From an uncultured Oscillospiraceae bacterium (GTDB lineage Bacteria > Bacillota > Clostridia > Oscillospirales > Acutalibacteraceae), in NCBI GenBank assembly GCA_900555545.1, contig USLQ01000103.1:1-5084 (forward strand): 5,084 bases of DNA, written 5' to 3'. The notes under the pieces were generated by a model. It was not told the DNA's origin, did not search any database, and worked only from the letters and a program-made list of their open reading frames with translations. A program made the position numbers and the translations under genes. Positions 1-5,069 of this stretch are shown in pieces (the first letter of the stretch is position 1; every line of letters begins with the position of its first letter).

Positions 1-261
1 CAGCCGCAGCTCTGCCATCTCAAAAGGACGCGAGAGCAGATAATAGCCCCCGTTCCGGCCCCGCTTGCAAACGATGTCCAGCCCAAAGCGGATTAGCGCC
101 TCAATATCCGAATAGATACTCTTACACTCCGCAGTAATTCCATGCTGCTTGAGCTGCCGGATGATCTCATCCGTATTGACCGGGTGCTCCTCGTCGGACT
201 GCTCAGTCAGGATCCGCGCGATATATAGAATTTTTAATTTTTGGTTCCGATCCTTTGCCAT
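1..261 (-). CDS. WYL-type HTH transcriptional regulator, N-terminal part (runs off the left edge)
   Basis: Reading leftward from the ATG at 261-259 gives 87 open codons to the window edge. The product begins MAKDRNQKLKILYIARIL and continues as a DeoR/HTH_11-like winged helix: a first helix at about residues 6-20, a 'VNTDEIIRQLKQHGI' helix at about 28-42, a recognition-helix segment 'CKSIYSDIEALIRFGLDI' at about 46-63, and a wing with RNGGYYLLSRPFE at about 68-80. This arrangement, especially the 'SIYSDIEAL..FG' helix followed by 'GGYYL', is typical of the DNA-binding end of WYL-domain regulators. The WYL effector domain itself would lie beyond position 1 and is not visible; full-length family members are usually about 300 residues. 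A purine-rich AGAGAGGA (278-271) serves as ribosome binding site. It is transcribed divergently from the two-component system and may regulate it or itself; that is inference. The HTH call is firm and the WYL assignment likely. Confidence 0.82.
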   Translation of the reverse strand, partial: MAKDRNQKLKILYIARILTEQSDEEHPVNTDEIIRQLKQHGITAECKSIYSDIEALIRFGLDIVCKRGRNGGYYLLSRPFEMAELRL

Positions 262-284
262 GGGACCACATCCTCTCTTTTAAA

Positions 285-314
285 ATTCTATCACATATGG
301 TATACTAACTGCAA
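285..314 (-). promoter_or_regulatory. Candidate sigma-A promoter for the WYL regulator
   Basis: On the minus strand TTGCAG (314-309) and TAGAAT (290-285) are separated by 18 nt, and the -10 is preceded by TGA (293-291), giving an extended -10 (TGnTAGAAT). The predicted start near 278 leaves a leader of only about 17 nt with the ribosome binding site at its very 5' end. The element is visible in the sequence; activity is inferred. Confidence 0.5.
298..306 (+). promoter_or_regulatory. Candidate extended -10 promoter for the two-component operon
   Basis: TGGTATACT at 298-306 fits an extended -10 (TG-n-TATACT). The -35 region at the right spacing (TTTTAA, 278-283) is poor, as is common for extended -10 promoters or activator-dependent ones. 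Transcription would start near 313, about 29 nt before the kinase start codon. It lies entirely inside the oppositely oriented promoter at 285-314. Confidence 0.45.
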
Positions 315-327
315 TAGATTCTGTTGC

Positions 328-334
328 GGGGAGG
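328..334 (+). promoter_or_regulatory. Ribosome binding site fixing the GTG start of the sensor kinase
   Basis: GGGGAGG lies 7 nt before the GTG at 342. The alternative in-frame TTG at 324 sits upstream of and overlaps this site and has no ribosome binding site of its own, so the GTG is the better start. Confidence 0.8.
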
Positions 335-341
335 CGATCGT

Positions 342-1856
342 GTGACCGTTAAAAAAAGGCTGATTATCTCGAACGTGCTGGTGATCGTGCTCTCGATCGT
401 TTTTATCCTGCTGGTTTTCTTTGTCACGTTCCTTGCCTTTTTCGGTGTGCTGGGGATCACGGTTCGGGATATTGAACAGAGAAACGGCATCGCCAACAAT
501 ATCCAGACCTTTACCGTCCACCGGATCGACCGCTACTGCCGTGAGGACGAGATGGAAAAGAAGGAAGAGATCGCCAGAAAGTTACAGGAGCAGGTGGGCG
601 GTTTTGGGTTTCACTCCCGCTTCATCTGTGATGGTACGACAATCTATGATACCCTGGAAGGCCCGGAACTCCAGTTGCTGGATAAACATGAGGCGCTTTT
701 AAGCTCCGGCCGCGCGTTATCCGCTGAAACAGACGAAGCAGCCCTGGTTCACTATGACGCAACGGTCCGTGGTGTCCGCGTCCAATTTGACGCTGTACGC
801 ATCTACGCCACCCAGGAAAACCCCGGCGGTTCGGCAGTCGATTCCAGCGAGGTCTCGCGCTATGTAGAAATCTACACATTGCTGATCCTGGTATGCGCTG
901 TTATCGCAATCTTTATTTCCAGTGTCTTCATCTCAACCAAAACCTCCCACTCGATCACAAAACCGCTTGATCTGCTGCGCAAGGGATCCCAGGAGATCAA
1001 AAACGGCAATCTGGACTACAAGATCTATTACAGGGGAAAGGGCGACGAATTTGAACACGTCTGCTCCGACTTTGACGATATGCGCCTGCGGCTAAAAAGA
1101 TCCGTGCAGATGCAGATGGACGCGGAGCGCCAGCGCAAGCAACTATATGCCGGGATCTCGCACGACCTGCGCACACCGCTGACGGCAATCAAAGGATATG
1201 TGGAGGGACTGCGCGACGGTGTGGCCAGCACGCCGGAGATGCGTGAAAAATACCTGCGCACCATCTACCAAAAGGCCTGCGATATGGACAACCTGGTGGA
1301 CCGTCTGCTCCTATTCACCAGGCTGGACTCCGGTAAGTTTCCCTTTAAATTTGAAGACGTCTCCTTCCAAAAATATCTAAATGGATTTTTGGCGCAGCGG
1401 CGTGAAGATTACAGGGCGCTGGGGCTGGAGCTTGAGTTTGAGGACCACCTCTCCGGGGACGAGATTGTACGGATGGATATACAGGAGTTCAACCGTGTTC
1501 TATCCAACATTCTGGATAACAGCGTCAAATACAAATCCGATGCCAGCGGCGTGAGCCGCGTGGCCGCCCGTACGGATGGGGAACGGCTTCTTCTCTCCCT
1601 GCACGACAACGGGCGGGGAGTGGATCAGGCCGATCTGGATGATATTTTCACCGACTTTTTCCGGACCGACCGCGCCCGTAAAAATACGGGATCCGGCAGC
1701 GGACTGGGGCTCGCCATCTGCCGGCACATCATTACTGCTCACGGAGGCCGCATCCACGCGGAGAGCGAAAACGGGCTAAAAATCATCATTGAACTCCCCT
1801 TCAAGCGGGAACAGACAAGGAGTGAAGATACCCATGAAAAAAATTCTGATCATTGA
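342..1856 (+). CDS. Membrane sensor histidine kinase of a two-component system
   Basis: This 504-residue kinase (from the GTG at 342) senses an unknown extracytoplasmic signal and phosphorylates the adjacent response regulator. Visible in order: a basic N-terminus and TM helix at about 8-38; an extracytoplasmic region at about 40-173 with no recognised sensor fold and two cysteines (66, 96); TM helix at about 175-198; HAMP linker at about 199-253 (ITKPLDLLRKGSQEI, then GDEFEHVCSDFDDM); a HisKA dimerisation domain with the H-box SHDLRTPLTAIKGY, phospho-acceptor His274; and a HATPase_c domain with N-box NILDNSVKYK (Asn393), G1 box DNGRGVD (Asp422), an F-box-like FTDFFRTD, and G2 box GSGSGLGL (about 450-457). 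All catalytic motifs are intact, so it should be active. The gene is first in the operon and its last 23 nt overlap the regulator start, suggesting translational coupling. HK-before-RR is the less common order. The signal and regulon cannot be told from sequence. Confidence 0.95.
   Translation: MTVKKRLIISNVLVIVLSIVFILLVFFVTFLAFFGVLGITVRDIEQRNGIANNIQTFTVHRIDRYCREDEMEKKEEIARKLQEQVGGFGFHSRFICDGTTIYDTLEGPELQLLDKHEALLSSGRALSAETDEAALVHYDATVRGVRVQFDAVRIYATQENPGGSAVDSSEVSRYVEIYTLLILVCAVIAIFISSVFISTKTSHSITKPLDLLRKGSQEIKNGNLDYKIYYRGKGDEFEHVCSDFDDMRLRLKRSVQMQMDAERQRKQLYAGISHDLRTPLTAIKGYVEGLRDGVASTPEMREKYLRTIYQKACDMDNLVDRLLLFTRLDSGKFPFKFEDVSFQKYLNGFLAQRREDYRALGLELEFEDHLSGDEIVRMDIQEFNRVLSNILDNSVKYKSDASGVSRVAARTDGERLLLSLHDNGRGVDQADLDDIFTDFFRTDRARKNTGSGSGLGLAICRHIITAHGGRIHAESENGLKIIIELPFKREQTRSEDTHEKNSDH
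1817..1822 (+). promoter_or_regulatory. Ribosome binding site of the response regulator (decides start)
   Basis: AAGGAG lies 11 nt before the ATG at 1834, inside the end of the kinase gene. An in-frame upstream ATG at 1789 would add 15 residues with no family similarity, so 1834 is preferred. Confidence 0.75.
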
Positions 1857-2535
1857 GGACGACGAGAGCATTGCAGAACTCGAGCGCGACTACCTGGAGG
1901 CCAACGGCTTTGAGACGGAGATCTGCGTCAATGGCCAGGCGGGCTATGAACGCGCGATGGCGGAGGAATTTGACCTGGTGCTGCTGGATGTGATGCTGCC
2001 CGGGATGGACGGCTTTAACATCTGCCGGGGCATCCGGGAGGAAAAGGAAACCCCGATCATCATGGTTACCGCCAAGAAAGAGGACATTGATAAGATCCGC
2101 GCGCTGGGCCTTGGGGCGGACGATTACATGGTCAAGCCTTTCTCTCCGGGCGAGCTTGTCGCGCGGGTCAACGCCCACATCTCCCGGTATGAGCGCCTGA
2201 CTTCACTCGACCGCAACGGGAACGGCAGCCCGATTGTGATTGGAAATCTAAAGATCTTGCCCAAAGAGTGGCGGGTATATGTCAACGACAAGCCGGTCAA
2301 GTTTACCACCCGGGAATTTGAACTGTTGCTCTTTTTAGCCTCCAATCCCAACATTGTCTTTTCCAAAGAGACGCTGTTCGACCGTATCTGGGGGATGGAC
2401 GCCATTGGAGATACCTCCACGGTCACGGTGCACATTAACCGCATCCGGGAAAAAATAGAGGCAGACAGCACCAAACCGCGCTTTATTGAGACGGTCTGGG
2501 GTGCAGGATACCGATTCAACATCCCAAATTCGTGA
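1834..2535 (+). CDS. OmpR/PhoB-family response regulator
   Basis: A 233-residue cytoplasmic transcription factor, partner of the kinase encoded just upstream. The N-terminal receiver domain (about 1-115) starts MKKILIIEDDES, with the acidic pocket at Asp9/Asp10, the phospho-acceptor Asp52 in LVLLDVMLPGMDG, the switch Thr79 in IIMVTAKKED and the conserved Lys101 in DDYMVKPFSPGEL. The C-terminal winged-helix Trans_reg_C domain (about 132-231) shows FTTREFELLLFLASNP, a FDRIWG turn, a recognition-helix segment around TSTVTVHINRIREKIE, and the wing ETVWGAGYRF. All key residues are present and the length is normal for the family. The start chosen is the ATG at 1834, preceded by AAGGAG and giving the standard N-terminus; the gene overlaps the kinase by 23 nt, so the pair is co-transcribed and probably translationally coupled. 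Target genes are unknown; autoregulation of the promoter near 301 is plausible inference. Confidence 0.96.
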   Translation: MKKILIIEDDESIAELERDYLEANGFETEICVNGQAGYERAMAEEFDLVLLDVMLPGMDGFNICRGIREEKETPIIMVTAKKEDIDKIRALGLGADDYMVKPFSPGELVARVNAHISRYERLTSLDRNGNGSPIVIGNLKILPKEWRVYVNDKPVKFTTREFELLLFLASNPNIVFSKETLFDRIWGMDAIGDTSTVTVHINRIREKIEADSTKPRFIETVWGAGYRFNIPNS

Positions 2536-2568
2536 TACGGTATTAAAAACCGTATAATTTGGTTTTTT
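2535..2568 (+). terminator. Weak terminator-like pair of overlapping hairpins after the response regulator
   Basis: Hairpin A pairs ATACGGT (2535-2541) with ACCGTAT (2549-2555) around a 7-nt loop. Hairpin B pairs AAAAACC (2545-2551) with GGTTTTT (2561-2567) around a 9-nt loop and ends in a T run. The two share bases 2549-2551 and cannot both form. Hairpin B with its T tract resembles a Rho-independent terminator, but both stems are only 7 bp and B has just two GC pairs, so readthrough into the next operon is possible. Confidence 0.55.
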
Positions 2569-2588
2569 ATAATTCATTTTATTTTCAT

Positions 2589-2601
2589 CTATGGTTCATA
2601 G
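2589..2601. repeat. 13-bp dyad, possible operator
   Basis: CTATG (2589-2593) and CATAG (2597-2601) form a perfect 5-bp inverted repeat around GTT. It lies where the -35 region of the candidate promoter with -10 at 2621 would be, so a bound protein could affect that promoter. It may also be chance in an AT-rich spacer. Confidence 0.25.
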
Positions 2602-2617
2602 TTTGTTTTAAATATGA

Positions 2618-2626
2618 TGTTATGAT
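2618..2626 (+). promoter_or_regulatory. Candidate extended -10 promoter for the acyltransferase/kinase operon
   Basis: TGTTATGAT at 2618-2626 fits TG-n-TATGAT. No good -35 is seen at 16-18 nt. Transcription would start near 2633, about 38 nt before the ATG. Two TATAAT hexamers at 2553-2558 and 2568-2573 are alternatives but overlap the terminator hairpins and lack -35 partners. Confidence 0.35.
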
Positions 2627-2670
2627 TTTCTCCGTTGTAAATCAAAAGATTCCATCGGAGGGGATCCATT

Positions 2671-3606
2671 ATGAAATATTCATCCTGCAAAAACGAACCC
2701 AGAGAGCGTCAGATTTTTGACATTCAGCGTAAAATCGTCGCCCACATGACGACCGAGTCCTGGCGGGAGATTCCGCACGTTGCCTATGTATACGAGCCGG
2801 ATGTGACAAAGTTCTTTGCCGAATTCCAAGCGATGAACAGGGATGGCTCCCGGGAAAAGAAAGTTACCTTTAACACACTGATGCTGCGCACGATCGTGGA
2901 GGGGCTGAAGGCGGCACCCGCCATGAATTCCCACCTGGCGTTTAATCCATTCTTTGTTACGGGGGAATTTGATATCTACGATAATATCGATATCACTATG
3001 CCCTATATGCTCCCGAGCGGTCAGATGATGACCGTCAACCTGCGCGGCTGCGAGAGCCGTTCCCTTGACAACTTATCTGCTTACGTGGAGCACATCGGCC
3101 ATAAAATCGAAAAAACCAATATGGATCAGGCCATGTATGACGTCTCCATGGAAAAATCCCTGCTGGAGCTCAAGGAGCTGAAACTCGCTTCCCTGGCTGG
3201 CCGCCTGTTGGGCGCAAAGCTGGGCCGCAACCGGATCCGGCTGCTCAAGGGACAGGAGAAGAAGAACTACTACAAAATCCCGTCACAAGACCGTATCACA
3301 AAGGAAGATCTGCGCCCCGGTACCATTACGGTATCCAACCTCGGCTCTCTGAACCGGGACCTGAGCGGCCATGTGGCGCTGTTGGAGATTATTCCTCCCC
3401 AGTGTGTGGCCATCGGCATCGGCGCTGTGACGGATGCTCCCGGTGTGGTGACGGACAAAACTGGCAAAAAGACGATTGAGGTCGTCAAAAAACTGCCCAT
3501 GACAATCGCCTTCGACCACCGCGCGCTCGACTTCGACGCCATTATCCCCTTTACCAAACGGTTAGAAGAGATCTTTGCAAATCCCGCTATTATCCGCATG
3601 TGGTAA
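2671..3606 (+). CDS. Stand-alone 2-oxo acid dehydrogenase E2-type acyltransferase catalytic domain protein
   Basis: A 311-residue protein with the fold of the E2 catalytic (acyltransferase) domain, which is related to chloramphenicol acetyltransferase. Family signatures: an N-terminal RKIVAHMTTESWREIPHVAY segment (about 20-39), the central GTITVSNLGSL strand (217-227), PPQCVAIGIGAV (about 242-253), and the catalytic-type FDHRALDFD (281-289), where His283 and Asp287 match the DHRxxDG motif but the usual Gly is Phe288. There is no lipoyl domain, no peripheral-subunit-binding domain and no linker, so it cannot act as a normal lipoyl-bearing complex core subunit by itself. A basic, partly hydrophobic stretch at about 170-205 (LAGRLLGAKLGRNRIRLLKG) looks like an insertion relative to classical E2. 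GGAGGGG lies 7 nt before the ATG. The next gene starts 24 nt after the stop, so they form an operon; no E1 or E3 gene is visible. Acyltransferase activity, donor and acceptor are inference; the family call is firm. Confidence 0.87.
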   Translation: MKYSSCKNEPRERQIFDIQRKIVAHMTTESWREIPHVAYVYEPDVTKFFAEFQAMNRDGSREKKVTFNTLMLRTIVEGLKAAPAMNSHLAFNPFFVTGEFDIYDNIDITMPYMLPSGQMMTVNLRGCESRSLDNLSAYVEHIGHKIEKTNMDQAMYDVSMEKSLLELKELKLASLAGRLLGAKLGRNRIRLLKGQEKKNYYKIPSQDRITKEDLRPGTITVSNLGSLNRDLSGHVALLEIIPPQCVAIGIGAVTDAPGVVTDKTGKKTIEVVKKLPMTIAFDHRALDFDAIIPFTKRLEEIFANPAIIRMW

Positions 3607-3616
3607 ATTTCACCTC

Positions 3617-3623
3617 AAGGAGG
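3617..3623 (+). promoter_or_regulatory. Ribosome binding site fixing the TTG start of the kinase
   Basis: A perfect AAGGAGG sits 7 nt before TTG at 3631. CCTC (3613-3616) can pair with GAGG (3620-3623) across a 3-nt loop, which could slightly mask the site unless ribosomes finishing the upstream gene (stop at 3604-3606) open it. Confidence 0.8.
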
Positions 3624-3630
3624 AATCCTG

Positions 3631-4128
3631 TTGAATATTATTCTGATCGGTATGCCTGGCTGTGGTAAGAGCACCGCCGGCGTTCTGGCTGCCAAGGCCA
3701 TGTGTATGCAGTTTATCGACACCGACCTGTTGCTGCAACGGGCCGGTGGTGCGAAACTACAGCAGATCATCAACACAAGAGGGCTCGACTTTTTCCTCCA
3801 ATTGGAGGAGGAAGTCCTCTCCACCCTTTCCTATGAAAACTGCGTGATTTCCACCGGCGGCAGCGCCGTCTACTATGAACACGCGATGGAGCACCTACGT
3901 TCTATTGGAAAAGTAGTTTATCTGCGCCTGAGCTACGATCAGATGCGCCGCCGGATCCGCAACCTGGAGACACGCGGCATCGCCATGAAAGCCGGGATGA
4001 CGCTGCGCGATATGTACGAGGAACGCAGCCCACTATATGAAAAATATGCCGACTACACCATCGACTGCGGGAGCGGTACGGTGGAGGAGACAGTGGCGCA
4101 GATTTGCAAGTGCAAGGCAACTGAATAA
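3631..4128 (+). CDS. Shikimate kinase family P-loop kinase (substrate uncertain)
   Basis: A 165-residue small-molecule kinase of the AroK/AroL family, normal in length. It has a Walker A motif at the very N-terminus (GMPGCGKST, 7-15), the FIDTD motif (Asp30, Asp32, the latter matching the substrate-binding Asp34 of M. tuberculosis shikimate kinase), STGGSAVYY (74-82) in place of the usual GGG motif, a lid-type Arg115 (TRGIAM) and the ERSPLYEKYADYTID motif whose Arg132 matches the substrate-binding Arg136. By hand alignment of FLQLEEEVL (55-63) with the FRxxEExVL segment, the position of the conserved shikimate-binding Arg58 is Leu56. The fold and ATP binding are therefore clear, but shikimate as substrate is not certain; another small hydroxyl substrate is possible. 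The TTG start is supported by AAGGAGG 7 nt upstream and puts the P-loop where the family has it. It lies 24 nt after the E2-like gene in the same operon; no other aromatic-pathway gene is in view. Confidence 0.85.
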   Translation: MNIILIGMPGCGKSTAGVLAAKAMCMQFIDTDLLLQRAGGAKLQQIINTRGLDFFLQLEEEVLSTLSYENCVISTGGSAVYYEHAMEHLRSIGKVVYLRLSYDQMRRRIRNLETRGIAMKAGMTLRDMYEERSPLYEKYADYTIDCGSGTVEETVAQICKCKATE

Positions 4129-4132
4129 AGAA

Positions 4133-4149
4133 CCGATCTGAATGATCGG
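4133..4149. other. Small hairpin after the kinase gene
   Basis: CCGATC (4133-4138) and GATCGG (4144-4149) form a perfect 6-bp stem with a 5-nt loop, beginning 5 nt after the kinase stop. On the plus strand it is followed by ATGAAAAAAC, not a T tract, so it is not a standard terminator for the plus operon; it may protect the mRNA 3' end. On the minus strand it is followed by TTCTTTATT and could act as a weak backup terminator for transcripts from the right. Confidence 0.4.
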
Positions 4150-4297
4150 ATGAAAAAACAGGAGGACTGGCCACTGTACGGACACTTCCCCTAACATCCT
4201 AAAAAATATGGCATATCCTCCACACTGTTAGCATCTGCCGGGCAATCCTGACGGATGGGATCACCGCCCCCGCAGAATTCCATCCAACTACCAAAAA
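4150..4297. other. Convergent intergenic spacer without a recognisable gene
   Basis: About 150 nt between the hairpin at 4133-4149 and the terminator stem. It holds an isolated AGGAGG (4160-4165) with no convincing start codon after it, and a few very short open frames such as a 14-codon one from 4150 and a 30-codon minus-strand one ending at 4191. None has a good ribosome binding site or a recognisable product. It could be the decayed remains of a gene or simply 3' untranslated sequence. Confidence 0.4.
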
Positions 4298-4326
4298 CGG
4301 CCCCACACATAACCTGTGTGGGGCCG
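4293..4326 (-). terminator. Strong Rho-independent terminator of the CofE-like gene
   Basis: CGGCCCCACACA (4298-4309) and TGTGTGGGGCCG (4315-4326) form a perfect 12-bp GC-rich stem with a 5-nt loop. Read on the minus strand the stem starts 18 nt after the stop codon of the CofE-like gene and is followed by five T (4297-4293). On the plus strand there is no T tract after it, so it is directional, though the hairpin may still slow or cap plus-strand transcripts. Confidence 0.92.
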
Positions 4327-4344
4327 CTGTCTGTTGCAAATATT

Positions 4345-5052
4345 TTACTGTACCTTGCGCACAATGGCGATGGGCGTCTGCTCGGAGGACTGGCCCAGCG
4401 GGTTATCGTCAAAAATCTGCTTGCACTTGTCCACCGTCACATCGCCGCCGGAGGTTCCGAGCACCTCGCGGCCGATATCGTTTGCATCCATCACAGCCAC
4501 GCCGCATCCGGTATACTTGGCCAGGCGCTTTGCCACACCGTCCGGATCGAGCGGCGCCAGCTTGGCGTAGTGGTTATAGGGCGGCAGCGTGTACTCGCAC
4601 GGGCCGTCGATCGCACGGGCCTTGGTGCCGACGATCTTATAAAATACACCGCGCACGCCAAACGGCTTGGTCACAGCCGAGCAGAGCGCCGCAAACAGGA
4701 TCTTGGGTGCTCCCACATCCTGAATGGCCAGCTGCATGGTCCACGGGCTGCCCAGCCCGATCCCATAGGGGGATTTGTAGACAAACTTGCACAGGAATTT
4801 TGCCAGCTTGGATGGTTTGATATCGTCAATATCAAATGCCCTGCCCTGGCTAATGGCGACGATCTTCTCACTGATAAAGATCATATCGCCCTCCTGCAAA
4901 TACGGGCGGACATAGTCATCCATAATTTTTTCCAGCGAATCGCCGGAGACCACCACATGGGTCTTAACGGGATAGCGGGCATAAGTGCCATAATCCTTTG
5001 TTGTAATATTGATCTGCTTGCCCTGGTTTGGTTTCAGCGTACTGATATCCAT
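4345..5052 (-). CDS. CofE-like protein (coenzyme F420-0:L-glutamate ligase family)
   Basis: A 235-residue cytoplasmic protein resembling the F420-0:gamma-glutamyl ligase family, whose archaeal founders add gamma-linked glutamates to F420-0 with GTP. Family-like features: EGDMIFISEKIVAISQGR (about 54-71), corresponding to the conserved 'GDvl.va.K.vs..eGr' strand-loop; PSKLAKFL (80-87); AIDGPCEYTLPPYN (147-160); LAPLDPDGVAKRLAKYTG (165-182), matching the 'LLP.DPD.SA..i' region; and VAVMDANDIGREVLGTSGG (185-203), matching the 'D..GR...G' loop. Length is close to that of archaeal CofE (about 250). The ATG at 5052-5050 has AAGGAG (5069-5064) 11 nt upstream. No other F420 biosynthesis gene is in the window, and typical Clostridia do not make F420, so the true substrate may be another glutamate acceptor; that is inference. 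The gene is convergent with the kinase operon and closed by its own strong terminator. Family call fairly sure, activity unknown. Confidence 0.8.
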   Translation of the reverse strand: MDISTLKPNQGKQINITTKDYGTYARYPVKTHVVVSGDSLEKIMDDYVRPYLQEGDMIFISEKIVAISQGRAFDIDDIKPSKLAKFLCKFVYKSPYGIGLGSPWTMQLAIQDVGAPKILFAALCSAVTKPFGVRGVFYKIVGTKARAIDGPCEYTLPPYNHYAKLAPLDPDGVAKRLAKYTGCGVAVMDANDIGREVLGTSGGDVTVDKCKQIFDDNPLGQSSEQTPIAIVRKVQ

Positions 5053-5063
5053 GATCGCAACTG

Positions 5064-5069
5064 CTCCTT
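5064..5069 (-). promoter_or_regulatory. Ribosome binding site of the CofE-like gene
   Basis: AAGGAG on the minus strand, 11 nt before the ATG at 5052. No in-frame ATG, GTG or TTG lies between it and that ATG, which supports the chosen start. Confidence 0.65.

Noticed and set aside
324..341. TTG at 324 as the kinase start
   Set aside because: It would place the strong GGGGAGG ribosome binding site inside the coding sequence and has none of its own; GTG at 342 is correctly spaced.
1789..1833. ATG at 1789 as the response regulator start
   Set aside because: It would add 15 residues before the standard MKKILIIEDD start and lacks a ribosome binding site.
1801..2522. Long minus-strand open frames (125 and 132 codons) opposite the response regulator
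   Set aside because: They lie antisense to an unmistakable receiver/winged-helix gene, overlap each other in different frames, and their translations show no family features. They are shadows of the biased codon use of the real gene.
2630..2660. CTCCG (2630-2634) able to pair with CGGAG (2656-2660), masking the acyltransferase ribosome binding site
   Set aside because: Only 5 bp with a 21-nt loop, and the likely transcription start near 2633 would leave most of the first arm out of the mRNA.
2971..2994. Two GATATC palindromes 12 nt apart inside the acyltransferase gene
   Set aside because: They arise from a local run of Asp-Ile codons (DIYDNIDI) and have no promoter or repeat context.
4150..4194. 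14-codon plus-strand open frame from ATG at 4150
   Set aside because: Its start abuts the hairpin at 4133-4149, it has no ribosome binding site, and the product is unrecognisable.
4191..4283. 30-codon minus-strand open frame from the ATG at 4283, with three cysteines
   Set aside because: No ribosome binding site precedes that ATG, it lies downstream of a strong terminator, and the translation resembles no known protein; a longer version of the frame passes through the terminator stem and into the CofE-like gene.
4298..4326. The 12-bp hairpin as an attachment site, mobile-element end or riboswitch
   Set aside because: Its position 18 nt after a stop codon and the T tract on the minus strand explain it fully as a Rho-independent terminator.
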